Positions 43,437 through 55,767 are shown, counted from the first letter of the stretch. The stretch: 64,000 bases of DNA from Cupriavidus necator N-1 (GCF_000219215.1 NC_015723.1:2170001-2234000), one strand, 5' to 3'. Notes: generated from the letters alone by a model not told the origin. Program-made: numbers and translations.

Positions 43437-44038
43437 CCGGGCCCGCGCATGCCTGCTCCCTGTCTCTCGCCGACCCGACGCAGCCATCCGACGCGCCTTG
43501 GCGGCGACTGCATTGTCGGCATAGCCTGTATTACGTGCAACGCAAAGGCAGACTTATTCGCCGCTTCGACGAGTCTGGAGCCGCACGCTGAAATCGTACG
43601 ACGCTTTGTCGTTTTTCTATTAATAAGAATTGAGAACCGCACCTGGCCATGCCTATTGGGCAACCAGCCTCGGTGGGCCGGTATCAGCGCATGTTGCTGC
43701 CTAATGCGGCCGATGACAACCTTGTGGATCTGCAGCGCGGCGAAAAAATAAGTATAGGTCGACTGGGCAGCCATTGCGCCAAAAAATACAGCGCGCAACT
43801 TCCACTGAACAAAAAGAAATCTCCAGTTCGCCGCCTTGCTTTAACTATACTTTCGAGAACATTATTACATACCAAAATGTAAATTCTGCAGCAATGCTGA
43901 AGCGCATATTTTTAATACGAAGCGAGGAGGGAACCATCATAGCTTTAAGGATCTGCTGAATACTGCGGAGCGAAGAAAAAAGTAAACAGCAAGCCAATTT
44001 TTCTCATCCGGGGGCTCAATGAATCCTTGGAGAAAAAT
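43437..44038. other. AT-rich intergenic stretch before the exported protein
   Basis: No gene is supported in these 600 bases. From about 43740 to 44030 the DNA is much more AT-rich than the rest of the window, with runs such as TTTTAATACG. This suggests recently acquired DNA and includes the promoter region of the secreted protein gene at 44039. Confidence 0.5.
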
Positions 44039-44545
44039 ATGAGAAATCTAGCTTTAGTTACATTGGCTGCGGTGCTGGTCGCTCCCGCAGCTTGGGCGGA
44101 AACAATTCCCGCCAATGGGCCCAGCGGAGCACATTATGCAAACGGCTCTGCCGAGCCGCAATGCACCGTAGATTCCAGCCAGGATGTCAGCTGTACCGGG
44201 ACCACCATCGGGGGGGTCGGCAAAACTAATGCGACAGCGATTCTGTCAGCGACTTACTCAGGCACCGTGCAGTGCACAAACCATGGCGGCCAGATCGTCG
44301 AGGTGAAGACGAAGTCCACGGAGGCTACTTCGTCTGGAACCCTGAGACCTTCCAGGAACGGGCAGCTGGTAGTGCCGCCGCTCAGTACGACGGCGCCGAC
44401 CACCCAGGAGTTACTGAGCGCGGCCACCTGCCCCAACGGGAACTGGACCAAGCAGCTGATCGCGGGCCCAACCCTTACGGGTTTCGTGTACACGGTCACC
44501 TTCGCGGGCTTCACCCAGCCTTATATCAGCATCGTGGGTCCTTGA
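44039..44545 (+). CDS. Exported protein of unknown family
   Basis: The 168-residue product has a classic signal peptide (MRNLALVTLAAVLVAPAAWA, cleavage before ETIP). The mature part is Thr/Ser/Gly-rich with four cysteines that could form disulfides (QCTVDSSQDVSCTGT, VQCTN, AATCPNG) and a beta-rich end. GGAG lies 7 bases before the ATG, which is favoured over a TTG 12 bases upstream. It lies in AT-rich surroundings ahead of a lipoprotein gene. It might be a pilus-like or adhesin-like subunit, but no motif proves it. Confidence 0.7.
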   Translation: MRNLALVTLAAVLVAPAAWAETIPANGPSGAHYANGSAEPQCTVDSSQDVSCTGTTIGGVGKTNATAILSATYSGTVQCTNHGGQIVEVKTKSTEATSSGTLRPSRNGQLVVPPLSTTAPTTQELLSAATCPNGNWTKQLIAGPTLTGFVYTVTFAGFTQPYISIVGP

Positions 44546-44712
44546 TTGACTTAGCACAGGCTTCGGCACATTCGACCGATACGCGAGGGCGTCCTGAGCC
44601 ATAGGGATGGGCGTGCCAGCATCCGCTGGCACGTCTCCAATCGGTGGCGGCTGGTACCAGCATTTCATGCGGTGCCACGCCCGCTTTTTCCTGAATCATC
44701 GGATGCTTGACC

Positions 44713-45186
44713 ATGCAACAAGACGTTCACCTTAATTGCCACGGGTGGCATGCACCGCGCCATTTTTTGCATGCTCGGTGGATGCTGCTGTTCAGTCTGC
44801 TGCTTACCGGATGCGGCGGAGGGGATTCCGCCCCCGCATCAATGGCAGCCACGCAGCAAGCTTCGTCGGGACCGAGCCCATTGGCCGCGCAAAGCACGTC
44901 GCCAGGAGGGGCAAAATCGGCACCGTCGGCCGTGACGGACGAAGCTGCCGTGCCTTCGGTTGGGTCCGCCAGTATGGTGCAACTCAGCGCGTTACCGCAG
45001 CTGTCATCGCTGTCCGACCGTGAGAAGGCGGGGTTGCTCATGCTGCTGCCCTCCAAGTCGTCTTCGCAACGGCTGGCATTGATTAACATGTATCCCAGTC
45101 TGGTCAAGCTGCCGGCCCAGCAAAAGGAGCTGTTGCTGGACCAACTGGAAAAAATCGTCCCGGTCACGGTAAGTCAGCGTCAATGA
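44713..45186 (+). CDS. Putative lipoprotein
   Basis: The 157-residue product has a long basic, His-rich leader, a hydrophobic stretch and the lipobox LLTGC (WMLLFSLLLTGCGGG), then a Ser/Ala/Pro-rich linker and a helical C-terminal domain (LSDREKAGLLMLLPSKSSSQ, LINMYPSLVKLPAQQKELLL) of a kind seen in small DUF3106-like proteins. The ATG at 44713 is the first reasonable start. It follows the exported-protein gene on the same strand, so co-function in the envelope is possible. Confidence 0.6.
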   Translation: MQQDVHLNCHGWHAPRHFLHARWMLLFSLLLTGCGGGDSAPASMAATQQASSGPSPLAAQSTSPGGAKSAPSAVTDEAAVPSVGSASMVQLSALPQLSSLSDREKAGLLMLLPSKSSSQRLALINMYPSLVKLPAQQKELLLDQLEKIVPVTVSQRQ

Positions 45187-45216
45187 CCGCTTTCCGACAG
45201 AGGCTTCGCTGCCATG

Positions 45217-46320
45217 CTAGTCGAGGCGCTGACGCTGGTCCTGGCTGAAATAGGCAAGCCGGTACAGCCGCCACGGTGCCTGCGCACTGTCGCGGCAATA
45301 GCCATAGCGGAAGGTGTCTTCCAGCGCGGGCAGGTCGTAGCGCAGGTCGGTGAACCAGACGCAGGCGACCGTTTCGCCCGGCGGCACGGATGGCGATGCC
45401 CGCATCGCCGTGATGGCGGACAAGGCCGGATAGACCGCGAATTGCCTGAAATCGGCAAAGTCCGGCCGCACCCAGAGCTGCCATGCCAGCGCCTGCTCAG
45501 CCGGCGCCTCCGGCAGCCGCGGCCGCTGTGTCCAGGCCATGCGCGCGGGCGGCTCGTAGGCCCTGGCCATGGCCGGCAGGCGCCCCAGCACCTGCCATTG
45601 CGGCACCCAGGCCGGATGCCCGGCCAGGTTGACGTGGGCGACGCGGTAGTCTGTCTCCGCGCGGGCGATCAGTTTCCAGTTGAACGGAGAAAATGGCTGG
45701 GGCAGCGCGTCCACGCCCTGCGCCTGGATGCCGGCGGCGCGCAAGGATTCGTTGCCCAGTTCCAGCGCCCGTTGCCTGAGCACGGCCTGGGCGCCGACAT
45801 AGGCGCACAGCAGCGCGATCCCCGCCAGGGCGGCCCGACTGCGCCACTGCAGCGCCAGGAACAGTGCCAGGACCAGGCCGGACACGACGATGCCGCTCAG
45901 CAACGGATCGACCAGGAAGCTGGTGCCAAGGCTGAAGCGCCGCTCGGAGCCGGGATAGAAGATGCGGGTGCCATAGACGGTGATCAGGTCCAGCGCGATA
46001 TGGCTGGCCACGCCGAGGCAACTGACCGCCAGCGCATCTCTCCACGCCTCGCGCCGGCGGGCCACCAGGCAGAACAGGCCAGCAAGGAGCGCGCCCCAGG
46101 CAGGGAGCAGCAGCAGCGAATGGGTCGGCCCCTGGTGCCACTGCGCCAGGAAGCGCAGCGGATGGACCAGGAAGCCCAGAAAATCAATATCCGGAAAGGC
46201 ACCGGCGGCAGCGCCCAGCAGCAGGCGCTCGCGCGTGCTGAGTCGCCGGCCGGGGGCCTCGGCCATGGGGATGGCAAGCGCGGCCTGCGCTCCCATCAAG
46301 GCATGCGTGATCGTATCCAT
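45217..46320 (-). CDS. YdjM/DUF457-type membrane-bound metal-dependent hydrolase
   Basis: The 367-residue protein starts MDTITHALMGAQAALAIPM, the family opening. Likely metal ligands follow: GAFPDIDFLGFL, HQGPTHSLLLLPAWG and ASHIALDLITVYGTR, with several hydrophobic helices and then a soluble C-terminal domain from about residue 190. The family is related to YdjM, a membrane protein with proposed phospholipase-C-like metal chemistry. Its start lies inside the 3' end of the TetR gene (25-base overlap), so the two are coupled. Confidence 0.85.
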   Translation of the reverse strand: MDTITHALMGAQAALAIPMAEAPGRRLSTRERLLLGAAAGAFPDIDFLGFLVHPLRFLAQWHQGPTHSLLLLPAWGALLAGLFCLVARRREAWRDALAVSCLGVASHIALDLITVYGTRIFYPGSERRFSLGTSFLVDPLLSGIVVSGLVLALFLALQWRSRAALAGIALLCAYVGAQAVLRQRALELGNESLRAAGIQAQGVDALPQPFSPFNWKLIARAETDYRVAHVNLAGHPAWVPQWQVLGRLPAMARAYEPPARMAWTQRPRLPEAPAEQALAWQLWVRPDFADFRQFAVYPALSAITAMRASPSVPPGETVACVWFTDLRYDLPALEDTFRYGYCRDSAQAPWRLYRLAYFSQDQRQRLD

Positions 46321-46919
46321 CCCGACCGGCCCCCCTTGTCGCCAGGGTGGCGCCAGGCCAGGCGCTCGGCGCAGCGCAGTTGCCGTTCGAGCCAGGCTTG
46401 CGTGCGCCCGGTATCCGGCGAACGGTCGCGCAGCCAGTAGCCGAAGGTGGAGAGGAAGATGCCGGTCAGCACGACCTCCCCCACTTCGCGGCGCCAGCCG
46501 GATTCGGGCAGGCGGGCCGATTCCCGCAGCCACTGCACGGTGCGGCTGATATGCAGCAGGCCCTGTACCTGCAGATGCACGTGCTCTGGCTGCAGCTTGT
46601 AGCGCAGCATCTGGGCGGTGAGTTGCCGGTGCGGGGCCAGCGCCTCGAGCCAGGCGAGGATGGCCTGCTCCAGGCGCTCGCGGTGCGATAGGGCAGCCCA
46701 GCCTTCACGCGTGGCAGCGCGCACGAGCGCAAGGTCGGCACGTTCGAACCAGGCCTCGGCCAGGTCGTCCTTCTGCAGGTAATGCCGATGAATCTGGTCC
46801 AGGCCGATGCCCATGTCATCGGCGACGTCATGCAGGTGCAGGGCGTCCCAACCGCTGCGCTCGCCGAGCATCAGGGCGACCTCCAGGATCCGGCCGGCCA
46901 GGGCTGCATCGTCGTTCAT
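46296..46919 (-). CDS. TetR-family regulator
   Basis: The 207-residue helical protein has the TetR N-terminal helix-turn-helix (ALHLHDVADDMGIGLDQIHR, then HYLQKDDLAEAWFERADLAL) and a divergent ligand domain. GAGG precedes the ATG at 46919. It overlaps the membrane hydrolase gene and points away from the ACP-ligase gene at 47198, so it may control either. The recognition helix is atypical, which lowers certainty about DNA-binding specificity. Confidence 0.8.
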   Translation of the reverse strand: MNDDAALAGRILEVALMLGERSGWDALHLHDVADDMGIGLDQIHRHYLQKDDLAEAWFERADLALVRAATREGWAALSHRERLEQAILAWLEALAPHRQLTAQMLRYKLQPEHVHLQVQGLLHISRTVQWLRESARLPESGWRREVGEVVLTGIFLSTFGYWLRDRSPDTGRTQAWLERQLRCAERLAWRHPGDKGGRSGWIRSRMP

Positions 46920-47197
46920 GGCGTTGCCATCCTCGGGAATGCGCGTCAGCGCTCTACCTTCCAGCATAGAGAGGCAGCCCGCGTGCGAGCGCGAATTTCT
47001 TTGCCATGTGCACGATGCTGCCGGATCGGCGTGCAGTCGAGGGCTTGCCGGCCTGTACCCGGTTCGGCACCTGCCTCGACAATTTCCGCACGCGGGCTAT
47101 CTTTAGGGTGTCAGTCCAGGCGCCATCCGGAACGGCCGCCGTGCCAGCCAGAATTCGGCGGCGGCCGCGGCGTTGCGTGGACAGAGGCCGTACGCGC

Positions 47198-50041
<2,844 letters not shown>

Positions 50042-50044
<3 letters not shown>

Positions 50045-50098
50045 TGCCCCGCGCCGCGAGGAACTTGCCATGACATCTGCCGACGGCGCAGGACACTA
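50042..50098. repeat. Short inverted-repeat (MITE-like) element between two genes
   Basis: The 57 bases begin TAGTGCCCCGCGCCG and end CGGCGCAGGACACTA, near-perfect inverted termini. An internal CTTGCCATGACATC matches the arms of the larger copy at 58427. The first three bases are the TAG stop of the ligase-acyltransferase gene. The last ten, CAGGACACTA, supply the only Shine-Dalgarno-like AGGA before terC, whose ATG follows 5 bases after the element. It looks like an internally deleted member of the same family. Confidence 0.7.
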
Positions 50099-50103
50099 GC
50101 GGC

Positions 50104-51123
50104 ATGGATACCTTTGCCACCGCCCCGATGTGGGCCGGCTTCCTGGTCCTGGTGCTGGGGACGCTGGTCGTGGACATCTTCGTCCTTGGCGGCCGGCGCG
50201 CGCACCGTGTTTCGACACGTGAAGCGCTGGGCTGGACCCTGACCTGGTCGACCCTGGCCCTGCTCTTCGGCATCGCCCTCTGGTGGCTGCTGGCCGGGAG
50301 CACCGGACGCGAGACCGCGGACCGCAAGGTGCTGGAGTTCTATACCGGCTACCTGATCGAGCTGTCGCTGTCGGTCGACAATATGTTCGTGTTCGCGATG
50401 ATCTTCGGCTATTTCGCGGTGCCGCCGGAGTTGCAGCGCAGGGTGCTGCTGTTCGGCGTGGTCGGCGCCATCGTGATGCGCGCCGCCATGATCCTGGCCG
50501 GCGTGTGGCTGATCAGCGAATTCTCGTGGATCCTCTATGTGTTCGGCGTGTTCCTGCTGTTCACCGGCATCAAGATGCTGTTCGTCTCCAGGCGTGCCCC
50601 CGATCTCTCGCGCAATCCCATCGTTCGCTTCTTGTGCGCGCATATGCGGGTCACCGCGGACTATCACGGCGAGCGCTTCTTCGTGCGCATGGACGGCATG
50701 CGCCATGCGACCCCGATGTTCCTGGTGGTGCTGCTGGTCGAGGCGACCGACCTGGTGTTTGCCGTCGACAGCATTCCGGCCATCTTCGCCGTCACCACCG
50801 ACCCCTTCATCGTCTTCACCTCCAACATCTTCGCCATCATGGGGCTGCGGGCGCTGTACTTCCTGCTGGCCAACCTGGCGCAGCATTTCCAACACCTGAA
50901 GTACGGCCTGGCCATCGTGCTGGCCTTTATCGGCGCCAAGATGCTGGCCGAGCCGTGGTTCCATGTGCCGGTGCACTGGTCTCTCGGCGCCGTCGCCATG
51001 ACGTTGCTGGTGTCGGTCCTGGTCAGCCAGGCCAGGGCCCGGCGCACACTTGCACACGCCGGCGACGAGCTGGGTAGCCACTGCGCGTCGCGCGAGCGCA
51101 GGGCGGGAAACAGGCGCACATAA
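50104..51123 (+). CDS. TerC/Alx-family membrane transporter
   Basis: The 339-residue protein has about eight or nine helices and the family marks ELSLSVDNMFVFAMIF and LVEATDLVFAVDSIPAIFAV, whose paired acidic residues sit in the membrane. Relatives (Alx, MntP-like TerC) export manganese or support metal loading of secreted proteins. It starts 5 bases after the repeat element and is followed after 11 bases by a universal stress protein gene, so the two form an operon. A tail of about 40 basic residues is unusual. Confidence 0.9.
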   Translation: MDTFATAPMWAGFLVLVLGTLVVDIFVLGGRRAHRVSTREALGWTLTWSTLALLFGIALWWLLAGSTGRETADRKVLEFYTGYLIELSLSVDNMFVFAMIFGYFAVPPELQRRVLLFGVVGAIVMRAAMILAGVWLISEFSWILYVFGVFLLFTGIKMLFVSRRAPDLSRNPIVRFLCAHMRVTADYHGERFFVRMDGMRHATPMFLVVLLVEATDLVFAVDSIPAIFAVTTDPFIVFTSNIFAIMGLRALYFLLANLAQHFQHLKYGLAIVLAFIGAKMLAEPWFHVPVHWSLGAVAMTLLVSVLVSQARARRTLAHAGDELGSHCASRERRAGNRRT

Positions 51124-51134
51124 GGAGCAATGCC

Positions 51135-51560
51135 ATGAACAAGATCCTGCTTGCGACCGACGGGTCGGCCTATAGCGACGCGGCCGCGCGCTACCTGGTA
51201 CAGAATCCCCTGTTCAGCCGCGACTTCGTGGTGCACGTGATGCACTGCGAGCCGGATGTGGCTGGCGACATCAAGACCTTCATCGACCGGCACACCCTCG
51301 ATGCCTGGCATCGCGAACAGAACGACAAGGCGATGCAGTCCGTGGCCAGCATCCTGGGCGAGGCCGGTATCGCTTTCGAGTGCCATGGCGTCGTCGGCTT
51401 CGCGCCGGCGCGCATCGTCGAGTACGCGGGCAGCATTGGCGCCAGCCTGATCGTGATGGGTTCGCACGGCCGCGGCGGCTTCCTGGATGCCATCATCGGC
51501 TCGGTGGCCAGGCGAGTCCTTGCCCACGCGCACTGCCCGGTGCTGCTGGTCAGGAGCTAG
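51135..51560 (+). CDS. Universal stress protein, UspA family
   Basis: The 141-residue Rossmann-like protein starts MNKILLATDGSAYSDAAARY and has the ATP-binding signature GSHGRGGFLDAIIGSVARRV near its end (G-2x-G-9x-G-S pattern), so it probably binds ATP. AAGGAGCA precedes the ATG. Co-transcribed with terC, it may support a metal or envelope stress response. It converges with a TonB receptor gene 7 bases away. Confidence 0.92.
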   Translation: MNKILLATDGSAYSDAAARYLVQNPLFSRDFVVHVMHCEPDVAGDIKTFIDRHTLDAWHREQNDKAMQSVASILGEAGIAFECHGVVGFAPARIVEYAGSIGASLIVMGSHGRGGFLDAIIGSVARRVLAHAHCPVLLVRS

Positions 51561-51566
51561 CCACTC

Positions 51567-53765
51567 TCAAAGGGCGGCGCGCAGGCCCAGGAAGAAGCGG
51601 CGCCCGGGCGCGGGTTCGAAATACCGCCCGTTGGCCTCGTTGACGATCACCGAGCCGATATAGCGCCGGTCGGTGAAGTTGTCGATGCGGCCGAAGACGT
51701 AGAGCCGGGTCGGGCCGATGCGGAACTCATAGCCGGCGCGCAGGTTGAAGACCGCATAGCCGGGCGCGGCCTGCGTGTTGAGGTCGTCGGCGTAGACGCG
51801 GCTGTCCACGCGCATCTCGGCCCCCAGCGTCAGCGGCGCTGCCGGCCGCCATGACAGGTCCGCGCCCAGGCTGTGGCGCGCGGTGCCGGGCAGGCGGTTG
51901 CCGGCTGCCACGGTCTGGCCCTGCGCGTTGACGAAGCTGTCGCCGAAGTAAGCATCGAGCCAGGTATAGGCCAGTCCTGCCTCGATACGGCTGCCGCCGC
52001 CCTTGCCCGGCGTGCCCACCTCGCCGAGGAAGCCGCCGCGCCAGCCCAGTTCAAAGCCGCGCCGGTGCACGCCGCTGACATTCTGGTAGACGGTGCGCCC
52101 GGCGTTGTTCGATTGGGGCACCACTTCGTCGTGGCTGTCGGCATCGAACAGCGCCGCCTCCAGCCGCTGCCCCGCCGCCTGCCACTTGATGCCGATCTCG
52201 CCCTGGCGGCTGGTAGAGGCCTGCAGCCCCAGGTTGCTGCCGACGCCGCCTGGGCCGTAGGCGACTTCGGTCAGCGTCGGTGTCTCGAAGCCGCGGCCGA
52301 GGTTGGCGTAGACGTTGAGGGAATCGAGCGCGTGCCACACCACGCCAAGCACGGGGCTGACGTTGCTGTAGGTCGCGCTGCCACTGTCATCGGGGCTGGC
52401 CGCATTGATGAAGTGGTCGTCAATGCCAAGCCGCACCCGGCTGGCGCGCACGCCGCCCACCAGTTGCCACGCCGAGTGGAAGCTCCAGTCGAACTGCGCA
52501 AAAGCGCCAAGGTCGGTCGCGGTATTGGTCTCGTCGCGGCGCAGCGCGCCCTGCGTGCCGTTCTGGTTGACGTAGCCGTTGCGGCCATCGCGCATGCCGT
52601 TGGCTTCGAGCCCGGCGCTCCATAGCAGCGGCAGGCCGGCGGCGGTGGTGGCGCGCCGGCTCCATGACAGCGCGGCGCCGCCGTAGGTGCGGTCCAGGTC
52701 GACGATGCCGCCGGCCGAATTCGGCGCGGCACCGCTGAGGCCCAGCCGCTGGTACAGGTTGCGCGTGCCGCCGTACAGGCGTGCCGACAAGCTGTCGGTC
52801 CCGGTCAGCTGGTGGTCCACCACCACGCCGGCCTGGGTCTGCTCGACATTCTTGCCGGTATCGAACTGGGTCGCCGCGGGCACCGCCTGGCGCGGGTTGG
52901 CATCGGCCTGCGCACGCGTGAGCCCCAGCGGGTCCTGCGCCAGCGGCTGGTTGAAATAGTTGAATTGGCCGGTCACGCGCGTGCCGCTGGCCGGCTGCGC
53001 CACGACCTTGGCATTGAGCTGGTAGCGGCGCGCCGCGCTGTGGTCGCGGTAGCCGTCGGTCTGGTAGGTCCAGGCATTGAGTGAGCCGCCGAGCCGGTCG
53101 TTGCCGCCGGCCAGCGCGATGCCCGCCTGCCACTGGCCATCCGAGCCGAACCCCGTCGACGCGCGCCCGCTGAAGCCATCCTTGGGCGGATCGGGCGTGA
53201 ACACCTGCACCACGCCGCCCGACGCATTGCCATACATCTGCGCAAACGGGCCGCGCAGCACCTCGACGCGGCTGGCGTTGGCAAGGTCGGCAGTGGAAGC
53301 CTGGCCCTGCCCGTCCGGCATGGTGGCCGGGATGCCGTCGACATACAGGCGCACGCCGCGCACGCCGAAGGTAGAGCGCGTGCCAAAGCCACGCACCGCA
53401 AGTTGCAGGTCCTGCGAGTAGTTCTGCCGGTCGCGCACCGCCACGCCCGGCACGCCGGCCAGCACCTCGGACAGGTTCACCAGCGGCGTGGCGCTGCGCA
53501 GCGGATCGACCGGCACGCTGTCCACCGCCGCCGGCGCATCAAAGCGGCGCTGCTCGCTGCGGGTGGCGCTGACCACCACGTCGGGCAGCGTTTCGGCAGT
53601 GGCAGCGGCCACTGCCGTGCCGGGCGGGTCGGCGGCACGCGCGCCGGTGCTGGCAAGGATCAGCGCGGCCAACGCCAGCGCGGAGCGGTTCGCGAACGGG
53701 ATGCGGGGGATACCGGAACGGCGCTGCTGCCGGACCGCCAAAATCTGCCTGCCGCCTGGTTTCAT
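51567..53765 (-). CDS. TonB-dependent outer-membrane receptor
   Basis: The 732-residue protein has a signal peptide ending near GARA, a TonB-box-like region (LPDVVVSATRS), a plug (LSEVLAGVPGVAVRDRQNYS, TRSTFGVRGVRLYVDGIPAT, VEVLRGPFAQMYGNASGGVV) and a barrel ending in LRAAL. The plug wording matches receptors near FecA and other TonB-dependent families whose ligand is unknown. The basic leader before the signal peptide and the lack of a ribosome site make the exact start doubtful. No transporter operon is adjacent. Confidence 0.88.
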   Translation of the reverse strand: MKPGGRQILAVRQQRRSGIPRIPFANRSALALAALILASTGARAADPPGTAVAAATAETLPDVVVSATRSEQRRFDAPAAVDSVPVDPLRSATPLVNLSEVLAGVPGVAVRDRQNYSQDLQLAVRGFGTRSTFGVRGVRLYVDGIPATMPDGQGQASTADLANASRVEVLRGPFAQMYGNASGGVVQVFTPDPPKDGFSGRASTGFGSDGQWQAGIALAGGNDRLGGSLNAWTYQTDGYRDHSAARRYQLNAKVVAQPASGTRVTGQFNYFNQPLAQDPLGLTRAQADANPRQAVPAATQFDTGKNVEQTQAGVVVDHQLTGTDSLSARLYGGTRNLYQRLGLSGAAPNSAGGIVDLDRTYGGAALSWSRRATTAAGLPLLWSAGLEANGMRDGRNGYVNQNGTQGALRRDETNTATDLGAFAQFDWSFHSAWQLVGGVRASRVRLGIDDHFINAASPDDSGSATYSNVSPVLGVVWHALDSLNVYANLGRGFETPTLTEVAYGPGGVGSNLGLQASTSRQGEIGIKWQAAGQRLEAALFDADSHDEVVPQSNNAGRTVYQNVSGVHRRGFELGWRGGFLGEVGTPGKGGGSRIEAGLAYTWLDAYFGDSFVNAQGQTVAAGNRLPGTARHSLGADLSWRPAAPLTLGAEMRVDSRVYADDLNTQAAPGYAVFNLRAGYEFRIGPTRLYVFGRIDNFTDRRYIGSVIVNEANGRYFEPAPGRRFFLGLRAAL

Positions 53766-54078
53766 GGGGATCGAAAGCGGTTGCGGGTTCTGGCGCGGAG
53801 GACGGGGGCGCCGGGCACAGGTGAATGTGTCGCAACTTTATCGTGCCCACAGCACTATTGTCACGCGCGCGGCTGCGGGGAAAACCCGCGGAAGAGACCA
53901 TGCCGAAACCGGATTCCAGATGTTCAGAAAAATTCAACAACTGATTGCATGGACGCTCACGCAACCAATCCCATGGCTCTCTACACTGCTTTCATCACCC
54001 GCCGCAACCGCACCAGTCCATCACGCGATGCAGCATAAGGGTATTCAGATTTCCGCAACTACCAAGGGATCCACCATC
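53766..54078. other. Intergenic region between the TonB receptor and wrbA-like gene
   Basis: About 310 bases with no supported gene. It must hold divergent promoters. Nothing resembling a Fur box or B12 riboswitch was recognised. Confidence 0.5.
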
Positions 54079-54699
54079 ATGACCACCGCACAAACCCGCA
54101 TCGCCATCGTCTACCATAGCGGCTACGGCCACACCGCCAAGCAGGCCCAGGCCGTTGCGCGCGGCGCCGGCAATGTCGCAGGCGCTGAAAGCCTGCTGAT
54201 TCCGGTCGAGGACATCGACCAGCACTGGGACACGCTGGAGCAGGTGGACGCCATCATCTTCGGCGCGCCGACCTACATGGGCAGCGCCTCGGCACAGTTC
54301 AAGGGTTTCATGGACGCCACCTCGCGCAATGTCTTTGCCAAGGGCGGCAAGTGGGCCAACAAGGTCGCGGCCGGCTTCACCAACGCGGCCTCGCGCTCCG
54401 GCGACAAGCTGGCCACGCTGCAGCAGATCGCGATCTTCGCGGCGCAGCACGGCATGCACTGGGTCAACCTGGGCCTGCCCCCGGGCCACAACAACTCCAA
54501 GTCGACCGAGGACTCGCTGAACCGCCACGGCTTCTTCCTGGGCGCCGCCGCGCAGTCCAACGCCGATGAAAGCGCCGACGTGGTGCCGCCGCTGGCCGAC
54601 CTGCGCACCGCCGAGCACCTGGGTGCCCGCGTGGCCGAAGTGGCGCAGCAACTGGTCGCGGGCCGGCGTGCGCTGGCTGAACTGAAAGAAGCTGCCTGA
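54079..54699 (+). CDS. WrbA-like flavodoxin-fold NAD(P)H:quinone oxidoreductase
   Basis: The 206-residue protein starts with the FMN phosphate loop region (RIAIVYHSGYGHTAKQAQAV). It continues with the flavodoxin-fold marks AIIFGAPTYMGSASAQFKGF and GLPPGHNN, as in WrbA relatives, but is slightly longer at the C-terminus. It likely reduces quinones by two electrons to limit redox cycling. AAGGGA lies before the ATG at 54079. It is a single gene with its own terminator, convergent with a LysR gene. Confidence 0.9.
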   Translation: MTTAQTRIAIVYHSGYGHTAKQAQAVARGAGNVAGAESLLIPVEDIDQHWDTLEQVDAIIFGAPTYMGSASAQFKGFMDATSRNVFAKGGKWANKVAAGFTNAASRSGDKLATLQQIAIFAAQHGMHWVNLGLPPGHNNSKSTEDSLNRHGFFLGAAAQSNADESADVVPPLADLRTAEHLGARVAEVAQQLVAGRRALAELKEAA

Positions 54700-54718
54700 T
54701 CCCGTCGCACTCTCACTG

Positions 54719-54748
54719 ATCGGCCCCCATGGGGCCGATTTTCTTTTC
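54719..54748 (+). terminator. Rho-independent terminator after the wrbA-like gene
   Basis: ATCGGCCCC (54719-54727), loop CAT and GGGGCCGAT (54731-54739) form a perfect 9-bp stem followed by TTTTCTTTT. It lies 19 bases after the stop codon. Confidence 0.92.
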
Positions 54749-54773
54749 CGGGGCAGTCGCGAGCCCTGGGCGG

Positions 54774-55733
54774 TCAGTACAGGACTTCCAGCTCGTCGAA
54801 CAACTCGCTGTCCTTCTGCGCCGCCGAGCGCGCGCGGCGCCGGATTTCCTGCAGCAGGCAGTCGGTGAAGCACTGCGCCGCAGGGCTGCGCACCGCGTTG
54901 TGGCGCGTGATGACGCCGAGCCGGCTGGTCTCGAACTGCTCGGCCAGCGCAAAGACGTGGACCCAGCCGCGCATCGACTCGGTCAGCAACAGCGGCCGCG
55001 GGCAATAGCTGATCATGCCGGCATTGCGGATCAACTCCAGCAGCAGCGCGGTGGAGTGCGCGCAATGCAGCCGCGCCGGGTCGATGCGGGCTTCATGCTG
55101 CCAGAACAGGTTGCGCATAAAGGACTCGTAGCTGGCCGCGGTGTAGTTGACGACCCAGTCCTGCTCCAGCAGTCCGTGCAGCGACCGCGCATCCGCGCAC
55201 GGGTGCCCGCGCCGCGCGATCACGCACGAGGTGTAGGCAAGCAGCGGCTCGCACTCGAATTCCTGCGTGGACATCGCCGCCGTGAACGGCCCCACGGCAA
55301 AGTCCAGCGTGCCTTCGCGTAAGCGGGGCAAGGCCACCGCGGTCAGGCCTTCGAAGATCTCCACCTGCACGCCCGGCATGCGTTCGCGAAAGCGCAGCAG
55401 CACGCGCGGCAGGAAGGTCAGCATGACCCAGGGCGTGACGCTGATGCTCAGCCGCCCCACCCCTTCGCCGCGCAGCGTGGCCAGTTCTTCACTGGCGCGG
55501 GCGAGCTGCCCGACCACCAGCCGGGCGTGGCCCAGCATGCGCTGCCCCGCCTCGGTCAGCGCCACGCCGCTGGCGGTACGCGACAGCAAGGGCAGCCGCG
55601 CCTCGCTTTCCAGCTCGCGCAGCGCCTTGGTGACCGCCGCCTGCGACAGCCCGACCAACCGGGCGGCGGCGCGGATACTGCCGGCGTCGGCAACGGCGAC
55701 CAGCGCCTGGATCTGGTGGAGTTTCATCGTCAT
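54774..55733 (-). CDS. LysR-family regulator of the amidohydrolase/MFS cassette
   Basis: The protein has the LysR helix-turn-helix (IQALVAVADAGSIRAAARLV, then SQAAVTKALRELESEARLPL) and an effector domain with GRLSISVTPWVMLTFLPRVL. It is divergent from the M20 amidohydrolase gene at 55854, and the gap holds a perfect 19-base palindrome. It probably activates that cassette in response to an N-acyl substrate. Start choices at 55733 and 55727 are close; no strong ribosome site decides. Confidence 0.88.
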   Translation of the reverse strand: MTMKLHQIQALVAVADAGSIRAAARLVGLSQAAVTKALRELESEARLPLLSRTASGVALTEAGQRMLGHARLVVGQLARASEELATLRGEGVGRLSISVTPWVMLTFLPRVLLRFRERMPGVQVEIFEGLTAVALPRLREGTLDFAVGPFTAAMSTQEFECEPLLAYTSCVIARRGHPCADARSLHGLLEQDWVVNYTAASYESFMRNLFWQHEARIDPARLHCAHSTALLLELIRNAGMISYCPRPLLLTESMRGWVHVFALAEQFETSRLGVITRHNAVRSPAAQCFTDCLLQEIRRRARSAAQKDSELFDELEVLY

Positions 55734-55748
55734 GGCGGTTCGAACTGG

Positions 55749-55767
55749 TGACAACCAATGGTTGTCA
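55749..55767. promoter_or_regulatory. Perfect 19-base palindrome between divergent LysR and amidohydrolase genes
   Basis: TGACAACCAATGGTTGTCA has nine-base perfect arms around a central A. Its right arm contains TTGTCA, which could serve as a -35 element for the plus-strand operon, and its left arm offers the same on the minus strand. It is the likely LysR target controlling both directions. Confidence 0.7.

Noticed and set aside
43115..43798. A 227-codon minus-strand frame taken as one gene
   Set aside because: The meaningful ligase text occurs in two other frames; this one has no ribosome site and no family resemblance.
50045..50103. A manganese riboswitch (yybP-ykoY type) before terC
   Set aside because: The 59-base gap is wholly occupied by the repeat element and is too short for the riboswitch.
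53766..54078. Cobalamin riboswitch or Fur box before the TonB receptor at 51567-53765
   Set aside because: No B12-box-like core or good Fur palindrome could be found, so the receptor's ligand class is left open.
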